A stretch of 56,436 bases of DNA from Paracoccaceae bacterium (GCA_022448925.1 JAKVCP010000004.1:36123-92558), one strand, 5' to 3'. Shown: positions 10,397 through 19,942, numbered from the stretch's first letter. Notes: generated by a model not told the origin, from the letters alone. Translations and numbers: made by a program.

Positions 10397-11011
10397 TCAA
10401 AACAAGCCTGCTTCCCGTGCCATGATGGCGGCCTGGGTGCGATTGGCGACGCCCAATTTGCGATACAGCGTTTTCACGTGAAGTTTTATCGTAGGCTCAG
10501 TCAGATCCAGATCCCGAGCAATCTGCTTATTTGATTTGCCTTCTGTCAGACCTTGCAGCACTTGGTTTTCTCGGTTTGTGAGCTTCTCTGCCAAGGGATT
10601 TGGTGGCTGTGCCTCCTCGGTCGTCATGAAATTGATTGGCACGTATTGCTCACCCATAGCCATGAAATTGATCGCATTGACCAGCGATTTTGCGGGCAAA
10701 GTTTTTGGAATAAAGCCTGCCGCACCGCTCGACAAAGCTGCTTCGGCAACTTCGCGCGTTGCAATCCCGGATATGATGGCGATGCGCTGGTCGGGGAATT
10801 TTTCCAGAGTCTCGTTAAGCCCGTTGAGCCCGTTCATCCCGGGCATGTTCAAATCAAGAAGGACCAGATCAAAAGGAGGTTCCTGTTTGAGGATTGAGAC
10901 CGCGTCAGCCAAGTTCGCTGCGCTGTTCGTTTGTGTTTCGCCGTTTGCTTCAAGAAAGGCGACAAGAGTGTCGCGCAACAGGTCGTGGTCGTCTGCGATC
11001 AATACGCGCAC
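10397..11011 (-). CDS. Response regulator, NarL/FixJ family
   Basis: The 204-residue protein has an N-terminal receiver domain with acidic residues in IADDHD, phospho-acceptor Asp53 in LLDLNMPGMNG, and Lys103 in FIPKTLP. The C-terminal part, residues 140-200, is a LuxR-type helix-turn-helix: LTNRENQVLQGLTEGKSNKQ then IARDLDLTEPTIKLHVKTLY. It should bind DNA after phosphorylation. It is divergent from the exported molybdopterin-fold protein and hybrid kinase, with about 270 bases between, and is the likely phosphorelay output of that kinase via its Hpt domain. Confidence 0.95.
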   Translation of the reverse strand: MRVLIADDHDLLRDTLVAFLEANGETQTNSAANLADAVSILKQEPPFDLVLLDLNMPGMNGLNGLNETLEKFPDQRIAIISGIATREVAEAALSSGAAGFIPKTLPAKSLVNAINFMAMGEQYVPINFMTTEEAQPPNPLAEKLTNRENQVLQGLTEGKSNKQIARDLDLTEPTIKLHVKTLYRKLGVANRTQAAIMAREAGLF

Positions 11012-11283
11012 TTGTCGTCCTCGTTCATGAATATGTCGCCCTTTCTACCTGTATGAACACCAAATTTAGTTAACGCGTTACAGAGTCTAGGCCCGTCAGT
11101 GGAAGCGCACGCTTCTGTAGGAGTTCCCTTTCGCGTGGATCAAAAGACAAAAATAAGGAAATAGAAAGCCTTTTCTGCAAGGTTGACGACATATCCGAAA
11201 GGATAAGTGGCATCATCCGAATGCGCAGGTGAAAAAATGCCAATGGCATGCAACCAATACTAAAGTGACAGTCAGGAGATTTC

Positions 11284-11796
11284 ATGATGTTAAGACACTT
11301 TATGCCGATCCTGACAGTGATTGGCATGATAAGCCCGACGTTCGTGCATGCAGAGGAACTCGCTTCTCCCACGGGCCGCATCTTGTTGACCGTGTCCGGT
11401 CAGATAACTGAAACCAACGCTGATGGAGTGGCACAATTTGATCTGGACATGCTGCGGGACCTTGGCGTCGAAGAGGTACAGACAACAACGATCTGGACGG
11501 ATGGACCCCAAGTTTTCGTGGGCGTGAGTTTGGACGTTCTCATGGATCGGGTCGGTGCATCGGGCAGCAGTATAGATGCATCTGCGATAAACGATTATAC
11601 AGTACAGATTCCCCTTTCTGATGCAGTGGACGGCGGGCCAATTGTGGCGTTCCAACGCAATGGCAACGTCATGTCACGTCGCGAGAAAGGCCCTCTGTGG
11701 CTGATTTATCCTTTCGACAGTTCCGCTGACTACAGAACTGAAGTGATCTATTCGCGAAGCATTTGGCAGCTTGATCGGATGGCGATAACGCAATAA
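11284..11796 (+). CDS. Exported molybdopterin-binding-fold protein without cysteine
   Basis: The 170-residue product starts with a signal peptide of about 23 residues ending VHA before EELASP. The mature part (ILLTVSGQITETN, GVSLDVLMDRVGAS, YTVQIPLSDAVDGGPIVAF, KGPLWLIYPFD) resembles the sulfite-oxidase-type molybdopterin fold seen in short proteins annotated as molybdopterin-dependent oxidoreductases. It has no cysteine at all, so the usual Mo-ligating Cys is missing and catalysis of that type is unlikely. A CAGGAG site precedes the ATG. It sits 32 bases before a hybrid kinase, so a periplasmic sensing partner is the best inference. Confidence 0.75.
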   Translation: MMLRHFMPILTVIGMISPTFVHAEELASPTGRILLTVSGQITETNADGVAQFDLDMLRDLGVEEVQTTTIWTDGPQVFVGVSLDVLMDRVGASGSSIDASAINDYTVQIPLSDAVDGGPIVAFQRNGNVMSRREKGPLWLIYPFDSSADYRTEVIYSRSIWQLDRMAITQ

Positions 11797-11828
11797 AAAT
11801 TAGGCCCCTTTACAACAAATGAGTGGAT

Positions 11829-14375
11829 ATGAGCCCCTCTGACGATCATATCCCACCTGTGACACGGCCCAAGTTTTTGACCGGTAGCGCCCTTGTTGCC
11901 GTAATATTCGCTGTGTGTGTGGGCGTGATCGCCATATTGGCACAGTCAGTGGTACGTGATTTGCAAATGCTGGAAGCGAGCAAGTCAGACAATATCCAAT
12001 GGACTCTGTCGCAGGCTGAAGTTGAATTCCTTGAGTTTCAGGCTACGCTGAGGCGCAGCAGTGAACCGGTGGACCTTGAAAAGGTGCGCGAAGAATTTGA
12101 CATCTTCTACAGTCGAATTCAGACACTGAAGAACAGTCCCATATACAGCGGTGTCGGAGAGGACTCCGTTTACGCCATTTCGTTGGGATCTGCTAAAACG
12201 TTTCTCGATGAAACCGTCGACTTGATCGACAGTGATGACTCGACCTTGTTGGCTTCGCTGGAAGAGATTGAAAACAGAGCAAGCGAGTTGCGCATTTCCA
12301 TCCGCACATTGGCCAGTTCCGGCTTGATCCAATTCGCAGAACAATCGGATCAGCAACGGTCAAATGTCACGGTTGCCCTGTTGCGCCTCGCCGCGGTGTC
12401 AGCACTGTTGCTTGGGGCTTTGTCACTTTTGGCTCTTTATTCGACGGCCATCAGTCGATTGACACAGCAACGTGGAGCAGCTTTGGCCGAAGCCAATGTG
12501 CGCATGAACACGATTTTGTCCACTTCGCTTGATGGGGTCATCGTGTCTGACACAATGGGACGAATTCTTGACTTCAACGCTGCTGCAGAGCGGATCTTCC
12601 AACGCAAGCTCAAGGACGTCAAGGGCTTGCCTATTGGCGAAGTGATCGTACCGCCGCACTTGAGAAAGGCGCATGATGATGGCGTGAAGCGGATGAACGA
12701 AAAGGGCATTACACGGGTAGTTGGAAAAGGGCGCGTACGGCTGGAAGCCATGCGCGCGGATGGCACGATTTTTCCTACAGAACTCGCTCTGCAATCAGCG
12801 ACATCTGGCAATACGCAGATCATCATCGGATTTCTTCGCGATATTTCGTCCAGGGTGCAGGCGGAGAATGAGTTGCTGAACGTGCGTGACAGGGCTCTGG
12901 CGGGAGAAAAGGCCAAGGCTGATTTTCTTACTGTGATGAGTCATGAAATTCGGACACCGTTGAACGGTGTGTTGGGCAACCTGACCCTGCTGGATGATAC
13001 CGCCTTGTCAGATGACCAGCGTCGCTATGTGGACAACATGCAAATTTCTGGCCAGTTGCTGATGGAGCATGTGGATACCGTTTTGGACATTGCTCGTTTT
13101 GAGTCCGGTAAAGTAGAGATGATCAAGGAGCCGGTGCACCTCGGAAATTTGCTGCAGGGTGTGGTAGATGGTCAGGGTGGCGCAGCCAACTCCAATCGCA
13201 ACATGATCAAATGGGCGTGGGTTGGCCCTGAAATCGAGTGGGTCGCGACTGACGCGAAGCGACTCCAACAGATCCTGTTGAACCTTGTGAGCAACGCAAT
13301 CAAGTTCACCCATGACGGCGTTATCAGCGTCGAAGCACAGGCCGATATGGTTAATGAGACCTGTGCTACGGTTCTGTTTCGGGTATCGGATACGGGCGTG
13401 GGGATCGCACCAGAAGATCTGGACAAGGTGTTTGAAGACTTTCACACGACGGATGCGACTTTTGGCAGGCAGGTGGGTGGAACCGGCTTGGGCTTGGGCA
13501 TTGCACGCCGCTTGGTCGAATCCTTTGAAGGTGAATTCGGTGTGGACAGCACGGTAGGGCAAGGCAGTGCATTTTGGTTTCGTATCCCGTTGGATCTGAC
13601 AGAGCCGCCGCTTCGGGTCACCGAAGAAACAAAGCCGGCAGAGCCCGCGCGTAAACTCGAAATCCTTTTGGTTGAAGACAACAAAATCAACCAGATGGTT
13701 GCACAAGAAATGTTAACCAACTTAGGCCATCGCGTGAGACTGGCAGAAGATGGACAGAAAGGTGTCGAGGCGGCACTGGCGCATCGTTACGATGTTATTT
13801 TCATGGATATCAGCATGCCGGTTATGGATGGTTTGGATGCAACAAGACAGATACGCGCGGCAGATGCGCCGTGGTCTGAAACACCGATTTATGCGGTTTC
13901 TGCCAATGTATTGGCAAGCGAACAACAGCGGTTTCTGGCTGCGGGGATGAATGGATTTCTGGGGAAACCACTCATCCGGAAAAGCGTGATTGCAGCGCTG
14001 AACGAAGTGAGTGTCGTGGATCCAACCGATCTTACGATGCGGGCAGCGCATGGGAAAGATGGGATGATACACACCATGGCGCAAATGCGGGATGAACTGG
14101 GAGACACGGTGTATGATCTGCTCAAAGATCGTTTCCTCGGTGAGGGGAACGCTTTGGCCGTGTGGCTGGAAAATGGGCCTGTGGATATGACTGAGATGGC
14201 AAACCGCTGCCATCGGTCTGCCGGCAGCGCGGCTGTTTTCGGCGCGTTGGGCTTTCGTGATGAACTGATTGCATTGGAACAGGCCGCGAAAGCCAAAGAT
14301 GTGACACGCGTGGCAAGCCTGGTGCCAAATGCACTTGCTGAGTGGGCCAAAGTGGAGGCTGTTGTTCAGGACTGA
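11829..14375 (+). CDS. Hybrid sensor histidine kinase (PAS, HisKA, HATPase, REC, Hpt)
   Basis: The protein has about 848 residues; a GTG two codons earlier is an alternative start. By the numbering from that GTG, a membrane helix covers residues 20-41, a periplasmic domain 45-180, a second helix 185-206, PAS 225-340, the HisKA H-box VMSHEIRTPLNG with His374, the HATPase N-box NLVSNAIKF and G-boxes DTGVGIAP and GGTGLGLGIA, a receiver domain with VEDN, Asp662 and Lys715, and a C-terminal Hpt domain with His797 in RCHRSAGSAAVFGA. A full four-step relay is thus encoded in one chain apart from the final regulator, probably the divergent NarL-type protein. The upstream exported protein could present a signal to the periplasmic domain. 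Confidence 0.95.
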   Translation: MSPSDDHIPPVTRPKFLTGSALVAVIFAVCVGVIAILAQSVVRDLQMLEASKSDNIQWTLSQAEVEFLEFQATLRRSSEPVDLEKVREEFDIFYSRIQTLKNSPIYSGVGEDSVYAISLGSAKTFLDETVDLIDSDDSTLLASLEEIENRASELRISIRTLASSGLIQFAEQSDQQRSNVTVALLRLAAVSALLLGALSLLALYSTAISRLTQQRGAALAEANVRMNTILSTSLDGVIVSDTMGRILDFNAAAERIFQRKLKDVKGLPIGEVIVPPHLRKAHDDGVKRMNEKGITRVVGKGRVRLEAMRADGTIFPTELALQSATSGNTQIIIGFLRDISSRVQAENELLNVRDRALAGEKAKADFLTVMSHEIRTPLNGVLGNLTLLDDTALSDDQRRYVDNMQISGQLLMEHVDTVLDIARFESGKVEMIKEPVHLGNLLQGVVDGQGGAANSNRNMIKWAWVGPEIEWVATDAKRLQQILLNLVSNAIKFTHDGVISVEAQADMVNETCATVLFRVSDTGVGIAPEDLDKVFEDFHTTDATFGRQVGGTGLGLGIARRLVESFEGEFGVDSTVGQGSAFWFRIPLDLTEPPLRVTEETKPAEPARKLEILLVEDNKINQMVAQEMLTNLGHRVRLAEDGQKGVEAALAHRYDVIFMDISMPVMDGLDATRQIRAADAPWSETPIYAVSANVLASEQQRFLAAGMNGFLGKPLIRKSVIAALNEVSVVDPTDLTMRAAHGKDGMIHTMAQMRDELGDTVYDLLKDRFLGEGNALAVWLENGPVDMTEMANRCHRSAGSAAVFGALGFRDELIALEQAAKAKDVTRVASLVPNALAEWAKVEAVVQD

Positions 14376-14384
14376 TAGTTCATC

Positions 14385-15353
14385 CTAACGACCGGAACGA
14401 CGGTGTGCTGTGTTGATGGCCTTGATCACGGCCTCGGTATGAAAGTGATGCGGCATGTGGCCTGCGCCTCGCAGCTCTGTCAAATTTGCGGACGGCAGCA
14501 TTTCGGAAAATGGCCGCGCGTGGATTGCGATTGGTACGATGGTGTCAGCGTCGCCATGCAACACCTCGATTGGCAGTGAAAGTCTGTCGTATCGTTTTGA
14601 CATCTCGACCACTTCGGGGCGCAGACCCAGAACCTGTCGGGCATTGGCTCGTAGAACCGTGCGTTGGACGGACAGGCGTGGACCGATATGCGCTGCGTAG
14701 CCTGCTGGGACGGCTTGAGGTTCAAATATGCTTGTCAGCGTGGCATCGATTGCGCGGTCTGTCATAAAGGCGCTGGCGGCCAAAGGTACGATCAGGTCGC
14801 CTGGGCGCGCACCAAGCAATGTGTATGTGCTTGACAGGGACCCGGGCCAGGGCATCGACACGGCAGACACGAGGACCAGTGCAGCAGGATCGTGATCCAA
14901 TGCCCAGGCAAGCGCAACCGCTCCGCCGAACGAATGGCCCAGCACAATTGGGCGCTCTGCCCCCAATTGCCGAGCTGCTGTCGCCAGGATATGGGCCTGT
15001 TCTTGGGGCGTTTCAGCCTGCGTTGCCCAAGGCGACGCGTACTCGGGCCGTGATCGATCCGAATATCCCAGCCCCGGGCGATCCATAAGGATCACGCGAT
15101 ACCTGTCTGTTAACAGGTCGGTCAAAGCAAAAGTGAATTCCCGCAAATTGCCTCCGGCGCCGTGCAACATGACCAGATCGGGACCTTGGCCCTTGACCCA
15201 GGCATGCACTTTCACGCCGTCGACCTCTAGGATCTGGCCAACCGGGGGCCAGGCGGCACGTGCCGCAGCTTCGCGCTTGTTGGCAGACGTCACGGCCACC
15301 ACAGCCACAAGCGCCAAAGTTATTCCGATGATCAATGCGATCTTTGCCAGCAC
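14385..15353 (-). CDS. Alpha/beta hydrolase with N-terminal membrane anchor
   Basis: The 322-residue protein opens with one hydrophobic segment (residues 4-24) and continues as an alpha/beta hydrolase: LHGAGGN oxyanion loop, nucleophile Ser in VLGHSFGGAVAL, Asp in LHGDADTIVP, and His in RGAGHMPHHF. The triad is complete. The substrate is unknown; esters or lactones are typical. It starts 14 bases after metA, so it is probably cotranscribed with metA and the P-loop protein. Confidence 0.88.
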   Translation of the reverse strand: MLAKIALIIGITLALVAVVAVTSANKREAAARAAWPPVGQILEVDGVKVHAWVKGQGPDLVMLHGAGGNLREFTFALTDLLTDRYRVILMDRPGLGYSDRSRPEYASPWATQAETPQEQAHILATAARQLGAERPIVLGHSFGGAVALAWALDHDPAALVLVSAVSMPWPGSLSSTYTLLGARPGDLIVPLAASAFMTDRAIDATLTSIFEPQAVPAGYAAHIGPRLSVQRTVLRANARQVLGLRPEVVEMSKRYDRLSLPIEVLHGDADTIVPIAIHARPFSEMLPSANLTELRGAGHMPHHFHTEAVIKAINTAHRRSGR

Positions 15354-15367
15354 CTTTGCCCTCCGGG

Positions 15368-16309
15368 CTATTTGCGCAAGTCGGTGGTGGTAAGTCCGAT
15401 TTGCGACATATCATACGGAGTGGTCAGGTAGACCTCTGAGATCCAGTTTCCATAGAGCAGATGCGCATGTCCGCGCCAGCGGTTCTGCGGCGGCAATGAG
15501 GGATCATCATTCGGGTAATAGTTCGCAGGCACATTGATCGTTGCATTCGCGGCAATGTCGCGGTCGTATTCCTGTTTCAGCGTATCGCTGTCATACTCAA
15601 AATGATTGAAGATATAGAGGGCACGGTGCTCAGGGTCTTCGATCAGGCAGGGACCTGTCTCGGCGCTGTCAATCAGGATCGGAAGACCCGCAGCATCGAT
15701 TTCCGCCCGTTTGAGTTCGGTCCAACGGCTGACTGGAATGACCATATCATCCGAGAAACCTCGTAGATATGGCGAGGCAGGTGCGCAGTTCTGATGGCGC
15801 ACACATCCAAAGGCCTTGGCGTCCAGAGGGTGTTTTGGCACGTTGTGAAAGTGCTGGATCATTGCCATCCCCCCCCAGCAGACCCCAAAGGTCGAGTGGA
15901 CGTGGGTTTGTGTCCAGTCAAACACCCGGGTAAGTTCATCCCAATAGGTCACTTGTTCAAACGGCAAATGCTCTATCGGCGCTCCAGTTATGATAAGTCC
16001 GTCAAACTTTTCGCCACTGGCTTCCACTTCGTCGAAGGGACGGTAGAAGCTTTCCATATGTGCTGCAGCGGTGTTCTTGGTTTCATGCTCGCTCATCCGG
16101 ATAAGGCTTAGCTCTATCTGAAGAGGGCTGGCGCCGATCAGACGGGCAAACTGGTTTTCGGTCTGAATTTTCTTGGGCATCAGGTTCAGCAGCCCGATAC
16201 GCAACGGCCGGATGTCCTGCTTGCCTGCTGCCTCCTCTGGCATGACCATGACACCCTCTTGCGAGAGAACATCATAGGCAGGCAGGGTGGCAGGCAGTTT
16301 AATGGGCAT
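15368..16309 (-). CDS. metA: Homoserine O-acyltransferase MetA, predicted acetyl-CoA type
   Basis: The 313-residue protein is a full MetA ([44 protein letters not shown]). Catalytic Cys144 is in FGVCWGG, His236 and Glu238 in YIFNHFEYD. It activates homoserine for methionine synthesis. Established work on MetA shows that Gly at the position of E. coli residue 111 selects succinyl-CoA and Glu selects acetyl-CoA. Here that position is Glu113 in GAPIEHL, so the enzyme is probably a homoserine O-acetyltransferase despite the usual succinyltransferase label. Only 35 bases separate it from the upstream gene, leaving no room for a SAM-II riboswitch. Confidence 0.95.
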   Translation of the reverse strand: MPIKLPATLPAYDVLSQEGVMVMPEEAAGKQDIRPLRIGLLNLMPKKIQTENQFARLIGASPLQIELSLIRMSEHETKNTAAAHMESFYRPFDEVEASGEKFDGLIITGAPIEHLPFEQVTYWDELTRVFDWTQTHVHSTFGVCWGGMAMIQHFHNVPKHPLDAKAFGCVRHQNCAPASPYLRGFSDDMVIPVSRWTELKRAEIDAAGLPILIDSAETGPCLIEDPEHRALYIFNHFEYDSDTLKQEYDRDIAANATINVPANYYPNDDPSLPPQNRWRGHAHLLYGNWISEVYLTTPYDMSQIGLTTTDLRK

Positions 16310-16344
16310 GGACCGGGCTTTTCGTTGGACGTGGTTTGGAGGGA

Positions 16345-17217
16345 TTATTCGGTTTGGATGTGGGCCTCGAGGGCCTGTGCAACAAGGTCCTCAAACGCCT
16401 TTGGTGTGTCTACCTTTGCAATGTCGGCCGCTTCGATCGTGACACCCCAGTTTCGGGCCATGGCGGCATAGCGCGGTTCTCTGTGGGCGAGGGCGCGCGC
16501 ATAGGTCCAACGGATAAAGGTATCCGGGTCAACCTCGTCAGGGTCTTGATTGTGTGTCTTAAGGTATTCGGACCAGCACGACATCAGGAATTCTGGTTGA
16601 TAGGCCATTGGTTTTGGGGCCCGGTCAAAGCGACGGATCAGGTCTTTGGTGTGGGCCTCGGATCCCTTGATCCAGATCAAGAGTGCGGTGTCGCTGAGTT
16701 CCGACAAGACCTGATCTTCAGGATCATCAGGATCCACCCATTCGCAGATAGAGCCGCCGGTGTCGCACACGAAATTAGGATAGCCATACAAATCTTGTGC
16801 GCGTTGTGCAAAGTAGGCGGTATCCAAAAGAGCCTGCACCTCTGCGCGTTTGAATTGTTCTTGCCGCCGCTGGTATTCACCAATCGGGACACCTCCTTTG
16901 CGGCGATCACCAGGCTTGCCAAGGTAGGTGCTGACCGGGGCCAGGTTATCAAAGGTGAGGTTCGATCCGATATATATCGAGTCAGACATTAAAAGATCGC
17001 GCAGAAATGGTACTTTCATCGCCTCGCGCTTGGCATTGTCGGCGATGAATTCGCCCATGTAGCGCGTCCCGATGCGGTAATCGATCGAGTAGTGAAACCA
17101 ATCGCCCCCACGCCGCAGCATGTCAGACGTGTGGGTTTTCCCAAGTCCTGACATCGCAAAAAGTACAACACGCTTTTGGGGCGCATCACGCCAATCCTGA
17201 GCAGTGGGATAGAGCAT
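16345..17217 (-). CDS. Uncharacterised P-loop ATPase
   Basis: The 290-residue protein has a P-loop near its N-terminus, [18 protein letters not shown], and an aromatic-rich stretch [18 protein letters not shown] soon after. Later pieces are [18 protein letters not shown] and [16 protein letters not shown], which look like an acidic switch and a nucleotide-kinase-like core. No catalytic class is recognised; homologues are annotated simply as ATPase in Rhodobacteraceae. It is the first gene of a likely three-gene operon with metA and a hydrolase, which may tie it to methionine or sulfur metabolism, though the link is only by position. Confidence 0.75.
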   Translation of the reverse strand: MLYPTAQDWRDAPQKRVVLFAMSGLGKTHTSDMLRRGGDWFHYSIDYRIGTRYMGEFIADNAKREAMKVPFLRDLLMSDSIYIGSNLTFDNLAPVSTYLGKPGDRRKGGVPIGEYQRRQEQFKRAEVQALLDTAYFAQRAQDLYGYPNFVCDTGGSICEWVDPDDPEDQVLSELSDTALLIWIKGSEAHTKDLIRRFDRAPKPMAYQPEFLMSCWSEYLKTHNQDPDEVDPDTFIRWTYARALAHREPRYAAMARNWGVTIEAADIAKVDTPKAFEDLVAQALEAHIQTE

Positions 17218-17312
17218 CTTGTATCGTGGCCCTGGTTAGCTGTTCTGCACTGCTTGGTAGACAGCAACGCGGTCAAGGTCAAACAGGGTCTTGCCACCAG
17301 ATAAAAAAAAAT

Positions 17313-17334
17313 CCGGCGCAGGGGCCTGCGCCGG
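17313..17334 (-). terminator. Rho-independent terminator of the FadL-type gene
   Basis: A 9-bp stem CCGGCGCAG / CTGCGCCGG with a GGGC loop is followed on the minus strand by eight or nine T. It lies just after the FadL stop codon. Confidence 0.92.
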
Positions 17335-17360
17335 GGGACAATAAGATCATTTTGACTGCA

Positions 17361-18620
17361 TCAGAACGTCAGAGTGAGCGATCCACCTGCTGCAATGGCA
17401 CTGTTGCCTTCAAAGCGCGAGCCATCTGCAACCACAGCGTCGCCAATCTTGACGTACTGCAGGCCGCCCCGAAGCTTCACGTTCGCATTTGTGTATTGTG
17501 CGCCAATACCTAACGACAGGCTGCCATCGGTGGGTGACAGTCTTGATGCTTCGCCGCCGTTGGCCTTTTCGTAGGTCACCTGTGCGAAACCAGAGACCGC
17601 TTCGCTGAACCGGCGCCCGACGCCCACTTGCCACGTGATGGTATCGTTATCAAAGCCTGTGACGGCGCCACCAGTGATCGTTTCATATTCTGGTGTGCGA
17701 ACTTCCCACTTGGACCATTCAGTCCATTTCACCTGACCAAACAGCAAGGTGTTTTGCGCAATGCCCGTCTGGAAGTCCAGAGCAAGTGACTGGGGCATCG
17801 TAACCCGGGTGTTGTTGGTCACATCGACGCCAAATCCTGCAAGTTGTTCAGCGCTGTCGAAGTTGTGCTCGACCTCACTTTCCCAGGTCAAGGCAACCCG
17901 TAGGGCGATTTCAGGGATTTCGTACGCAAAGCCGAGCACATAGCCCAGATCGCCACGTTTTTCACCCTGAGCATTATAGGTCAACCCGCCCGCAGGTGTC
18001 GTGGTCGCGATGTCGTTCAACAACGTGGCTTGCGCTGTCAATGTCGCTGCAAGGACCAGGTCACCAGCCTCCGCGGCCGCCGCTGCTGCGTCCGCTGCGT
18101 CCTGGGCCTGTCCCAGAGTTGCCGCCCGTATCAGCTGGTCGGGGATTGTGATGACGGCTTCAGATTGCACGTAGCGCAAGCCTCCCAAAACCGAAATACG
18201 ATCCGCAAGTTGATAGCGTAGGATGGCCGCCAATTGGTCTGATTTCCAATCGGCCTGCAACCCAGTGTAAAAGCCCGCTGTGTAGCTGGCGTTCGCGCCA
18301 TAGGCGTCGTTTTGGAACAGGCCGAAGGTCAGCTTTTCACTGAAGTCGTTTGTGTAAGCGACCGACATCGTGGTGTAGCTTTCCGCCATACTTCCTGTTT
18401 CTGTCACGCCCGCACCGACACCAGTCAAAGCCGCTGCAGCAAGTGCGTCTTCTGAGTATGTTCCACTGACACGCGGAGTGACGTGTGCCAACGAAAATGT
18501 GAACTGGTTGCCGCTGTCGAACAATTTACCGTAATCGTTTGCCCCGCGTTCGATACCGCCCGCCTGCGCAATCGTCGCGCACAGGCATGCGGCACCTGCG
18601 CTCGCAATTATCTGTCTCAT
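17361..18620 (-). CDS. Outer membrane transport protein, OmpP1/FadL/TodX family
   Basis: The 419-residue protein has a signal peptide ending near IAQAGG, then the FadL hatch-like start GIERGANDYGKLFDSGNQFT. Alternating beta strands follow (YTAGFYTGLQADWKSDQLAA, LGYVLGFAYEIPEIALRVAL) and it ends in Phe (SLTLTF), as outer-membrane barrels do. FadL proteins let hydrophobic compounds such as long-chain fatty acids enter. An alanine-rich helical insertion, residues about 165-205, sits between strands and may be an extracellular or periplasmic loop. It has its own terminator and starts 84 bases from the next gene. Confidence 0.92.
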   Translation of the reverse strand: MRQIIASAGAACLCATIAQAGGIERGANDYGKLFDSGNQFTFSLAHVTPRVSGTYSEDALAAAALTGVGAGVTETGSMAESYTTMSVAYTNDFSEKLTFGLFQNDAYGANASYTAGFYTGLQADWKSDQLAAILRYQLADRISVLGGLRYVQSEAVITIPDQLIRAATLGQAQDAADAAAAAAEAGDLVLAATLTAQATLLNDIATTTPAGGLTYNAQGEKRGDLGYVLGFAYEIPEIALRVALTWESEVEHNFDSAEQLAGFGVDVTNNTRVTMPQSLALDFQTGIAQNTLLFGQVKWTEWSKWEVRTPEYETITGGAVTGFDNDTITWQVGVGRRFSEAVSGFAQVTYEKANGGEASRLSPTDGSLSLGIGAQYTNANVKLRGGLQYVKIGDAVVADGSRFEGNSAIAAGGSLTLTF

Positions 18621-18704
18621 TTTCCTCTTCCCTGGATATTTTTGTCCTCATCCAGTGGAAACGCTAGCGGGCAGGGGGGCGAAGCGTCAATCTTTGACCA
18701 AGCG

Positions 18705-19598
18705 TCAATCCACATGTTCCGACGCAGCGTTACGAAACTGCATCGCTTTGGTTTCACGTACGATATTCACGTAGTTGGCGCCAAAGATGATCACAGCGCC
18801 AACAAACACCCAAATATCAAGGGGTTCGGAGTACATCAGCATTCCGATCAACGCGATGAGAGGCAAGCGTACGAAGTCAACGGGTATGACGACTGTCGCC
18901 GGAGCCAGCGAAAGCGCTTTGGTCAGGCAATAGTGCGCGACCAACCCGGCTAGTGCGATCAGGACGATCCACGACCAATTGCTCAGGTCTGGGAAGGCGA
19001 TCTGCCCGTCATAGCCCGCGCAGATCAAGCCGAACACCAGCTGCATTGCGGTCAGGTAGAACAAAATGCAGGTAATGGACTCAGTCCGGGTCAGCCGTTT
19101 GGTGAACACCGCCGACCCTGCAAAGCCGATCGCGGCAGCCGCGGCTGCAACGATACCCCAGTCGAACGGCATTGTACCTGGCCGCGCGACGACGAGAATG
19201 CCGCAAAAACCGATCAGCGCCGTGATAATGCGCGTTTGGGTCAATTTTTCGCCCAGAACCAAGGGTGACAGCATGATCACCCAAAGTGGCGAGGTGAACT
19301 CAACCGCGAAAACCTGTGCCAATGGGATAACCGTGATAGCATAAAACCACAGGTTTTGACCGGCAAAGTGGCTGATGTTTCGCAACACGTGCAAACCCAT
19401 GTGTCTGCGGGTGACCTGTGATCGGGTGCCGGCAATACTGGCGATGCCCAGCACAACGAAGAGGCCGATAATGCTGCGGAAAAGCATGATTTCGAATGTA
19501 TCGAGAGACAGGCTGACTGCCCGGCCTGCGATCGCCATGGATGAAAACGAAACAATCGCTCCGATCATCCAAAGGGCGCCCAAAACGGTATTGTTCAT
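18705..19598 (-). CDS. DMT-superfamily transporter with two EamA domains
   Basis: The protein of about 297 residues has ten predicted membrane segments in two EamA repeats, for example LGALWMIGAIVSFSSMAIAG at the start and PLDIWVFVGAVIIFGANYVN near the end. It is only distantly similar to the EamA protein near eno. The substrate is unknown. The start MNNTVLGALWM was chosen because its ATG overlaps the TGA of the upstream gene as ATGA; a start five codons earlier is possible. Confidence 0.88.
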   Translation of the reverse strand: MNNTVLGALWMIGAIVSFSSMAIAGRAVSLSLDTFEIMLFRSIIGLFVVLGIASIAGTRSQVTRRHMGLHVLRNISHFAGQNLWFYAITVIPLAQVFAVEFTSPLWVIMLSPLVLGEKLTQTRIITALIGFCGILVVARPGTMPFDWGIVAAAAAAIGFAGSAVFTKRLTRTESITCILFYLTAMQLVFGLICAGYDGQIAFPDLSNWSWIVLIALAGLVAHYCLTKALSLAPATVVIPVDFVRLPLIALIGMLMYSEPLDIWVFVGAVIIFGANYVNIVRETKAMQFRNAASEHVD

Positions 19599-19942
19599 TG
19601 CTGTGTCTCGCAACAGCCGGTCAACAAAATGGGCGTCTGGCCGCGTTGGGTCAGCATTTGTGCCTCGAACGGCGCATCACCGCAAAGACGGTGGTGCAGC
19701 ACCAGGATGCCTGTGTCTCGATCGCCGATCAGTGTCAGCGCCCTTGGCCATGCCGCGCCCTCAACGCGGGTTTCGGCTTTCACAGTCATTTCTGTTTTTC
19801 CCGGGAACACGAAAATTGCTGCGTCGTCCCGAATGTCCAAACGCCAGTTCGGTGTCTGGCCGTGACATTGCAGAGCAGGAGTGTCCTGCGCGCAGGCGGC
19901 AAAGGGAATGGCGCATATTGCCAAAAGACAGAGGGTTTTCAT
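19595..19942 (-). CDS. Small exported protein resembling COG3650
   Basis: The 115-residue product has a signal peptide (MKTLCLLAICAIPFAACAQD) that may be a lipoprotein signal, with Cys following FAA. The mature part, LQCHGQTPNWRLDIRDDAAI and HHRLCGDAPF, resembles the COG3650 type of envelope protein with paired cysteines. Function is unknown. The stop overlaps the EamA start as ATGA, so the two are probably expressed together; this links a small envelope protein with an inner-membrane exporter. Confidence 0.7.
   Translation of the reverse strand: MKTLCLLAICAIPFAACAQDTPALQCHGQTPNWRLDIRDDAAIFVFPGKTEMTVKAETRVEGAAWPRALTLIGDRDTGILVLHHRLCGDAPFEAQMLTQRGQTPILLTGCCETQQ

Noticed and set aside
16310-16344. 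SAM-II riboswitch upstream of metA
   Set aside because: Only 35 bases separate metA from the upstream gene, too short for the aptamer, and no matching motif was seen.
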